From Clostridia bacterium (GTDB lineage Bacteria; Bacillota; Clostridia; Christensenellales; Borkfalkiaceae): DNA of 36,331 bases. Where the stretch lies: positions 1 to 36,331 of the forward strand of contig JAJPZA010000153.1 in assembly GCA_021204625.1 (NCBI GenBank). Reading direction: 5' to 3'. Shown piece after piece: positions 25,045 to 30,508 of this stretch; position 1 is the first letter of the stretch; each line of letters begins with the position of its first letter. The translations under genes and the position numbers were made by a program. Under the pieces are notes generated by a model, which saw nothing but the letters and a program-made list of their open reading frames with translations, was not told the origin of the DNA and ran no database searches.

Positions 25045-25904
25045 GCGTCATCCCCCTGTCCGTCCGGCGCGCTTCCGTCCGGCGCATCTGTCATATACAC
25101 CCTGAGCCATTCAAGCTCCCCTTCCTCCGGATCAACAAACATGGACTGCCGCCCGTTAAGGTCCAGGACCGTGAAGACGGTAGAAAAGTTGTCCAGAAGG
25201 GACACAAGGCAGCCTGTGAACTCCCTGCCGTCCTTCATCCTGACATCCACAATCATCTGGTACATGTAGGTCACAAGCGCAGGGAAAAGCAAATTCCCGG
25301 GAATGCCTTTGTCCAGAACATGATTGACGGCATTTCTGGATGTGTCAAACAGCTCAACGGCATCCTTGTACTCTTCAACCGAGAACACTATGTCTTCGTC
25401 TGCCATGCATATCATGAAGTCATCCCAGCCTTCATTCTCGCATCTGGAGATGAAGTCCGGCATCTTCGTCTCAATTGTTCTGCCCTCTGCCTTGTAACGG
25501 TCCGACTCAGCCTTCTGGGACAATGCAATGCCCGACACAAAATAATTATCCCTGGAACGCTTCGCATCAATCAGCAGCCTGCCTGTTTTCTTGTCCTCGG
25601 CACAGTATACCGTGGAGTGCTGCAGCCCGCTGAGCACAGCATAATACTTGTCCTGCGGTATCCTGGTTTTCTTTTCCAGCCGGATTGTCCCTTCTTCCAG
25701 GGCGTCCAGGCGTTTCTTTATTTCATCGGCGTCCACGAAAATGGCGCACGCCTCATCCACAAGGGACAGGATCATTATGTAGACGGATATCGAATCAAGC
25801 TTTACTGCATCCCCGAACCAGTAACCCATGAGGCGCAGCATGCCGTCAAAGTTATCTTTTGAATATATCAGCTTGAACTGGTCCGGCATCGGCTCTTTTG
25901 CCAT
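25041..25904 (-). CDS. Array paralog P5, SseB-like/Sm-like protein
   Basis: A protein of 287 residues, sister of the broken P6. Landmarks: Y-S-K-D-N-F-D-G-M-L-R-L-M (14-26), L-S-G-L-Q-H-S-T-V-Y (91-100), M-I-C-M-A-D-E-D (164-171, replacing the usual N-P), I-P-G-N-L-L-F-P-A-L-V-T-Y-M (201-214), V-R-M-K-D-G-R-E-F-T-G (221-231). The usual Y-T-R-K in the middle domain is not recognisable (F-V-S-G-I-A-L-S-Q-K), so this copy may have lost whatever that loop does. CAAGGAG precedes the start; a 15-base match to this leader is found in the P3-P4 spacer. The stop overlaps the P6 start. Confidence 0.88.
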   Translation of the reverse strand: MAKEPMPDQFKLIYSKDNFDGMLRLMGYWFGDAVKLDSISVYIMILSLVDEACAIFVDADEIKKRLDALEEGTIRLEKKTRIPQDKYYAVLSGLQHSTVYCAEDKKTGRLLIDAKRSRDNYFVSGIALSQKAESDRYKAEGRTIETKMPDFISRCENEGWDDFMICMADEDIVFSVEEYKDAVELFDTSRNAVNHVLDKGIPGNLLFPALVTYMYQMIVDVRMKDGREFTGCLVSLLDNFSTVFTVLDLNGRQSMFVDPEEGELEWLRVYMTDAPDGSAPDGQGDDA

Positions 25905-25968
25905 TTTATGTCTCCTTGCCTGCTGTTTTCCGCCTGGCTTTATGCCTGCTGCGGATGTGCTGCGAATC

Positions 25969-26787
25969 TTAAACTTCCCCGCGGTCTATCTCCTTGATCC
26001 ATTTGATTGCGCTCACCGGCATATTGTACTCCTTGTCCGTATTGTAGTTATATATTGAGACGGCCATCTCATTGCTCTCGCGGTCTATGAAAAGCACTCC
26101 GGTCACAATCTTGCCGTTAAACTTGCATTTCACATAATTCTCGCTGAACGTCATGAGCAGAAAATCAAAGAAGTCCTCTCCGTTAAAACCCTCCCCCTTC
26201 TGCCTGAGGATAAATTCCAGAGAGGAATCCAGGTTTTCCAATGTATGTTCTATGCCCTCAATGGAAAAAACACGGCTTTTGTTATATGTCGGATCCAGAT
26301 ACACATAATCCACCCCGGCATTGCGGCACATTTTCATGACAGCCTTGAGATTTGTCTGGTGCATGGACGTGTCCGGCACCAAAGGGTTCCTGCTATGCCG
26401 CTTGCTGGAGTACAGGGGCATCACCGGCAGATGCTTCTCCTTCATATCCTCTTCGCCGGGCTCGATAAGATTTACAAACACCGGTCTGCCCGGTTTCCCT
26501 TTGGCTCCGGACTTTTCGGAGAGATATACAAGTTTGGCATATTCCATGCCGCTCACGAGAGGCAGCCAGGTCTCCGCTGACGGATTATTGATGTAACCAT
26601 CCAGGCGCATCTCCATGTCATACCAGCCAATCCCGCTCATGCGGTCGCAAAGCACGCATATCACCGCGCTTGCGAAATAGTCAGCCTCGTCCTCAGGATA
26701 GGAGCCTGTCCGGGCCGCGTATTTCTTCAACAGTCTTTTCGCTGCCTCATGGTTTTCCGGCGTGTTGTAAAACAGGGTAATGTTCAT
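25969..26787 (-). CDS. Array paralog P4, SseB-like/Sm-like protein
   Basis: A protein of 272 residues of the P1/P3/P4 subfamily, which opens Y-N-T-P-E-N-H-E-A-A-K-R-L-L (7-20). Landmarks: S-G-M-E-Y-A-K-L-V-Y (79-88), M-P-L-Y-S-S-K-R (123-130), M-H-Q-T (142-145), Y-V-Y-L-D-P-T-Y (161-168, D-P for N-P), N-G-E-D-F-F-D-F-L-L (202-211), C-K-F-N-G-K-I-V-T-G (221-230) and I-K-W-I (261-264). The L-F-P of other members is F-F-D. The gene ends right after the barrel with no extra tail. CGGAG precedes the start. Confidence 0.9.
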   Translation of the reverse strand: MNITLFYNTPENHEAAKRLLKKYAARTGSYPEDEADYFASAVICVLCDRMSGIGWYDMEMRLDGYINNPSAETWLPLVSGMEYAKLVYLSEKSGAKGKPGRPVFVNLIEPGEEDMKEKHLPVMPLYSSKRHSRNPLVPDTSMHQTNLKAVMKMCRNAGVDYVYLDPTYNKSRVFSIEGIEHTLENLDSSLEFILRQKGEGFNGEDFFDFLLMTFSENYVKCKFNGKIVTGVLFIDRESNEMAVSIYNYNTDKEYNMPVSAIKWIKEIDRGEV

Positions 26788-26861
26788 CTTCCGCTCCGTC
26801 TGCCCGCAGCCGGGGAATGGCTCATATCAGTCTTTTCCTTCTGTGATCATTATGGAATTCG

Positions 26862-26909
26862 TCACTGTCCATTGTGCAAAAACTGGCCAGGCATCCGGGC
26901 CGCAGCCAT
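26862..26909 (-). pseudogene. Relic 5' end of a lost P5-like paralog
   Basis: In the 157-bp spacer between P3 and P4, the minus strand has CAGGCAAGGAGACAT (26913-26927), identical to the leader of P5 (25908-25922), followed 4 bases on by an ATG and the codons M-A-A-A-R-M-P-G-Q-F before a stop. P5 begins M-A-K-E-P-M-P-D-Q-F after the same leader. The ribosome binding site, start codon and M-P-x-Q-F are thus preserved without a gene behind them. Confidence 0.65.
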
Positions 26910-26944
26910 TGCATGTCTCCTTGCCTGTTTTTTTCCTGCGTGAG

Positions 26945-27745
26945 TCAAGCTTCGATTTCATTGATTGATATGACTTCTCTCATTGGCAGCTTGAGCTCAA
27001 TGCCGGTCTTTGAGTCGCGCAGCGTGAAATCAGTTAAATATTCATCATACAGATATCCGTCATCGTCTAATGAAACCTTTCCGGAGAAAACGCCGCCGGG
27101 GATTTCGCATCTTGCATGCTTTCCGCTGAATGACATCAGCAGGGGATAAAAAAGATCCTCCCCCTTGATTCCCGCGCGCCTGATCATTCTGATTGTACCC
27201 GCGGCCGTGTTCAGATGCCAGGTGTAATGCTTGACAGTATCTGTGCAAATGCTGACCGCATCTTTTACCGGATCTATGAGCAGACTGTCAACTCCTGCCT
27301 CGTCACACAGATTGAGAATGACATTGAGATATGTGCGGTGCATTGCCTGTGACGGTTCAATCCAGCCAAAGCCGCCGAATTCTGCGGTGAGCAATGTCAT
27401 CACGTCACATTTTCTCTTTGTGCCGTCATCTGCAACCATGTTGACGGTTCTGATTACGGGCTTTCCGGTTTCCCTGTCTTCAATACAAATAAGCTGGGAA
27501 TACCTCAATCCGCTTATGACAGCCATAAGATTTTCATCAGAGTCATCCCGGCAATACTTCAGCAGGCGTCCTTCTATTTCATCGGCGGCAAGTCCGCCGC
27601 ACATATCGTCGCAGAGAGCGCATAAGAATGCGCTGGCAAAGAAGTCATACTCCTCTGCATCATACTGCTCAGTGGCGTGCTCCATCAGCAGTTTTTTCGC
27701 CTTCTCCAGATTTTCCTGTGTGTTGTACAGTTCAAGCAAATCCAT
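26945..27745 (-). CDS. Array paralog P3, SseB-like/Sm-like protein
   Basis: A protein of 266 residues, the shortest intact member. Landmarks: Y-N-T-Q-E-N-L-E-K-A-K-K-L-L (7-20), F-A-S-A-F-L-C-A-L-C-D-D-M (36-48, shared with P4's F-A-S-A-V-I-C-V-L-C-D-R-M), I-S-G-L-R-Y-S-Q-L (77-85), A-M-H-R-T (134-138), S-L-L-I-D-P-V-K-D (154-162), K-G-E-D-L-F-Y-P-L-L (194-203), C-E-I-P-G-G-V-F-S-G (213-222). Instead of Y-T-R-K it has L-L-T-A-E-F. It ends directly after the last barrel strand. The gap to P2 is 22 bp. Confidence 0.9.
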   Translation of the reverse strand: MDLLELYNTQENLEKAKKLLMEHATEQYDAEEYDFFASAFLCALCDDMCGGLAADEIEGRLLKYCRDDSDENLMAVISGLRYSQLICIEDRETGKPVIRTVNMVADDGTKRKCDVMTLLTAEFGGFGWIEPSQAMHRTYLNVILNLCDEAGVDSLLIDPVKDAVSICTDTVKHYTWHLNTAAGTIRMIRRAGIKGEDLFYPLLMSFSGKHARCEIPGGVFSGKVSLDDDGYLYDEYLTDFTLRDSKTGIELKLPMREVISINEIEA

Positions 27746-27767
27746 CTTCCATCCCCTGCCATGCCGC

Positions 27768-28661
27768 CTATGCCTTCTTGTAGCTCTTGCTGCCCTTGGG
27801 CGCAGGAATATGCTTTATGGTGCCAAGATTATCAGTGTAAATGACCTTCGGGCCTTTTTCCGTCCTTAAAACAAATCCCTTCGGCCACCACACGTCCGGA
27901 ACTTCATATGCTTCAACCCAGCCGCCGAAAACCGTGCCGTCCTTCATGGCGCATTCTGCGTATCTGCCGTAATACTGCTCCATCAGTGCAGGAAACAGGT
28001 CTTCCCCGGACATCCCCGCCTGGATAACCTCCTGCAGCTTCTTCTCCAGGCTGAACAGCCTGGAACCCGCATCATTGATTTCCTCGAACGTGAAGCTTAG
28101 ATTATATGTGTCCGGATTAAGCACAACCGTGGAAATTCTGCGCATGCCGCATGCAAACAGCAGACTCGAGTAGCTGTAGCGGGAGCAGTCTCCCTTATAT
28201 TGTGGTGAAACATGTTTTGGCGTGGTATATATATACGCCTTATAGTTCTTTCCATCCACATAGGCCCTCAGGAAATTCCCTTTGAAAATGCCGGTTTCTC
28301 TAAGCAGCACTGTAGTGTGCCTCAGCCCGCTTAGCACAGACATTCTGGCAACGGAGATCATATTGGACACATTTATGCGGGCCTGCATGTCCGCATCATC
28401 CATTACCTTGAAGAGCTGCATGAACTGGTCATACAAATCCGGCTTCTGATTAAGCACGTTCCAGTAATATTTGACTCTCTTGTCATACTCAGCGGATGCG
28501 AGCCTCCCTCTGCCGGAATCCACAAGGGTCAGAACAATAGCGTTGATAAGAATATCCGGATCATAATTCTCATCCGTGCCGCCGTACAGCCTTTCGGCCA
28601 GTTTATAAGCCCCTTCAAAATCATAATCGGGCTCTTCGTTAAGATCCACTTCTTTCGCCAT
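27768..28661 (-). CDS. Array paralog P2, diverged SseB-like/Sm-like protein
   Basis: A protein of 297 residues with a different N-terminal region: the E-N-x-x-G motif is absent and about 30 residues are added before M-S-V-L-S-G-L-R-H-T-T-V (107-118). From there the plan is normal: Y-I-Y-T-T-P-K (143-149), V-V-L-N-P-D-T-Y (179-186), M-S-G-E-D-L-F-P-A-L (217-226), Y-Y-G-R-Y-A-E-C-A-M-K-D-G-T-V-F-G-G (230-247). The C-terminus is basic (K-S-Y-K-K-A). It separates P1 from its relatives P3 and P4, so a divergent copy lies inside that block. AGGGGG precedes the start. Confidence 0.88.
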   Translation of the reverse strand: MAKEVDLNEEPDYDFEGAYKLAERLYGGTDENYDPDILINAIVLTLVDSGRGRLASAEYDKRVKYYWNVLNQKPDLYDQFMQLFKVMDDADMQARINVSNMISVARMSVLSGLRHTTVLLRETGIFKGNFLRAYVDGKNYKAYIYTTPKHVSPQYKGDCSRYSYSSLLFACGMRRISTVVLNPDTYNLSFTFEEINDAGSRLFSLEKKLQEVIQAGMSGEDLFPALMEQYYGRYAECAMKDGTVFGGWVEAYEVPDVWWPKGFVLRTEKGPKVIYTDNLGTIKHIPAPKGSKSYKKA

Positions 28662-28679
28662 TTATGCAATCCCCCTGCG

Positions 28680-29504
28680 TCAGTCCGTGCCGGTGCCTTT
28701 TTCTTTAGAAACAGCATATGTGACCTTGATTTCCTGGATGCTCTTGATGCTGTCCACAGGCATTGTGATTGTCACAGAGGGCCGGAAATTCTTAATAGTA
28801 ATCCTGTTGTCACAATCTGCGGAGATGTATGCCATTCCTTCCATTATCCCTTCACCCTGTGCGCATCTTACGGGGCGGCCGTCGAAGGACAAGAGAAGCG
28901 GAGTGAACAGTTCATCCCTGCTGAATCCGTAAAACCTTGTTTTTCTCACTACCTCTCCGGCTGCATCCAGCTGAACTGAGCAGCTTTCTATCTCTTCAGG
29001 CCCGAAAACAATTGCCTCCGGAGAAGGGTCTATAAGGAACAGGTCCAGTCCGGCTTTGTCACACATTTTAAGAATGCTGTTAAAGCCGGTCAGATGCATG
29101 GAATCTCCGTCTTCCATCCATCTGTTATGCTTGGATTTCTCATAAAAGAGCGTCACGGCATCCATCACTTCAACACTGCCGTCATCCTGCAGTATGTTCG
29201 TTGGACATGTCTTAATCTTCCCGTCCGGACCCGCAATATAGGCAAGCCTTGCATGCCTCAGCCCGCTTATGACAGCCATGAGGCCATCATCGGACGGATT
29301 ATCGTAATAATCATTGACGCGGCTGGCTATCTCATGCTTGTCCAGCCCGCTGCTCAGGCTGTCACACAGCTCATACATGAGTGCGTTTGCAAAGAAATCA
29401 TAGAACCCCTCCTCATACTCATAGGCCGGATCCGCAAATTTTTTCAGCAGTTTCTTTGCCGCCTCGTGGTTTTCCGGAGTGTTGTATATCTTAAGCAAAT
29501 CCAT
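28680..29504 (-). CDS. Array paralog P1, SseB-like/Sm-like protein, first of the array
   Basis: A protein of 274 residues directly behind the Zn-macrodomain gene (34-bp gap, no terminator between). Landmarks: Y-N-T-P-E-N-H-E-A-A-K-K-L-L-K-K-F (7-23), I-S-G-L-R-H-A-R-L-A-Y (79-89), T-L-F-Y-E-K-S-K (118-125), M-H-L-T (136-139), L-F-L-I-D-P-S-P (155-162), R-D-E-L-F-T-P-L-L-L-S-F (196-207), I-K-S-I-Q-E-I (253-259). As in P3 and P4, D-P replaces N-P. The barrel's first strand reads V-R-C-A-Q-G-E-G without the D-G of other copies. AAGGTGAAG precedes the start. Confidence 0.9.
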   Translation of the reverse strand: MDLLKIYNTPENHEAAKKLLKKFADPAYEYEEGFYDFFANALMYELCDSLSSGLDKHEIASRVNDYYDNPSDDGLMAVISGLRHARLAYIAGPDGKIKTCPTNILQDDGSVEVMDAVTLFYEKSKHNRWMEDGDSMHLTGFNSILKMCDKAGLDLFLIDPSPEAIVFGPEEIESCSVQLDAAGEVVRKTRFYGFSRDELFTPLLLSFDGRPVRCAQGEGIMEGMAYISADCDNRITIKNFRPSVTITMPVDSIKSIQEIKVTYAVSKEKGTGTD

Positions 29505-29538
29505 TCACTTCACCTTCTGTGTCACGCCCCGGCATGAG

Positions 29539-30315
29539 TCATCCCTTCAGCAGACCTTCATAAATGCCGTAATCCCTCTGCGAAAACACGTTGAATATCA
29601 CCTTCATATCCGTGCCGTGAGACCCAAGATATTCCCGCACCGCATGCACCGCAATCCTTGCGGCCTCTTCCTGGGGGAATGAGAACACCCCTGTGGATAT
29701 GCAGCAGAAGGCTATGCTCTGCACGCCGTGAGACACGGCCGTGTCCAGGCAGGATGTGTAGCAGGACTTCAGTGCCTTGCGCTCTTTGCTCGTGAGAGTG
29801 CCGTATACTGTGGGGCCAACGGTATGGATTACGTAATCGCAGGGCAGATTGTACGCCCCTGTGATTTTGGCCCTGCCCACAGGCTCCTCTTCTCCCTGCT
29901 CCTTCATAATCCTGGCGCATTCCAGGCGGAGCTGCATTCCGGCGTACGTGTGGATGCAGTTGTCTATGCACCCGTGCAGGGGCTGGAAACATCCCAGCAT
30001 TCCGGAATTGGCGGCGTTCACTATGGCCCCGCATTTAAGCGTGGTTATATCCCCTTTCCAAAGATACAGAGAGCCTTGAACGGGAGTGAGATCCTTGATG
30101 TCCGTTATGCCTTTTCTGCGCGTCTCTTCCTGCAGGTATTCATCCTGGACTGCAAGGACTTCATCCGGAACGGGCAGCGGCATGCGGATGTTCATGAGAG
30201 CCCGCAGAATGTTTTTCTGCCCCTCTTCATCCTCCGGAACCACCAAACCTTTCAGATTTGGCATGTCCTTGGATATCTCGCGTATAAGGTACGCTCTCTG
30301 CTCTTCGTGGGTCAT
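29539..30315 (-). CDS. Zn-dependent macrodomain protein (protein-ADP-ribose hydrolase)
   Basis: A protein of 258 residues matching the bacterial Zn-macro (SauMacro-like) class, which removes ADP-ribose from protein side chains in the cytosol. The macrodomain spans about 79-258: G-D-I-T (88-91), V-N-A-A-N-S-G-M-L-G-C-F (99-110), P-L-H-G-C-I-D-N (112-119) with likely zinc ligands C109, H114 and C116, then I-T-G-A-Y-N-L-P (151-158), I-H-T-V-G-P (163-168) and I-S-T-G-V-F-S-F-P (206-214). The N-terminal 75 residues are the helical cap of this class. The start at 30315 follows AGAGGCGG. No lipoylation or SirTM genes adjoin it, unlike in some Firmicutes; instead the P1-P20 array follows immediately. 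Confidence 0.93.
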   Translation of the reverse strand: MTHEEQRAYLIREISKDMPNLKGLVVPEDEEGQKNILRALMNIRMPLPVPDEVLAVQDEYLQEETRRKGITDIKDLTPVQGSLYLWKGDITTLKCGAIVNAANSGMLGCFQPLHGCIDNCIHTYAGMQLRLECARIMKEQGEEEPVGRAKITGAYNLPCDYVIHTVGPTVYGTLTSKERKALKSCYTSCLDTAVSHGVQSIAFCCISTGVFSFPQEEAARIAVHAVREYLGSHGTDMKVIFNVFSQRDYGIYEGLLKG

Positions 30316-30366
30316 GATCCGCCTCTGCCCGGCCCCCTGCGAAGGAACTTCCAGGCACACTTGAAA

Positions 30367-30395
30367 AGTATAACATTGCAGACACCAAAAAGCAA
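30367..30395 (-). promoter_or_regulatory. Promoter of the macrodomain gene and probably the P1-P20 array
   Basis: On the minus strand TTGCTT (30390-30395) and TATACT (30367-30372) are separated by 17 bp. The predicted start gives a leader of about 45 bases. No other equally good promoter was found on this strand before P1, so the array may depend on it. Confidence 0.65.
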
Positions 30396-30440
30396 TTGCA
30401 TATGCCTCACTATACAGCCGCAAATCATGCCCGTATGTGC

Positions 30441-30474
30441 GAAAACAGCGGATGCCGCGCTTGGCATCCGCTGT
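30441..30474 (-). terminator. Terminator of the MATE fusion gene
   Basis: A perfect 12-bp stem, ACAGCGGATGCC with GGCATCCGCTGT, around a 6-base loop and followed by TTTTC on the minus strand, about 35 bp after the stop codon. It separates the MATE gene from the macrodomain promoter. Confidence 0.88.
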
Positions 30475-30508
30475 GTTTCTCATATTGGTTACTCTGTTCC
30501 ATATGGAA

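Noticed and set aside
24906-25862. Long plus-strand open frame (318 residues) opposite P5 and P6
   Set aside because: Antisense to conserved paralog coding sequence with no start signals or recognisable domain.
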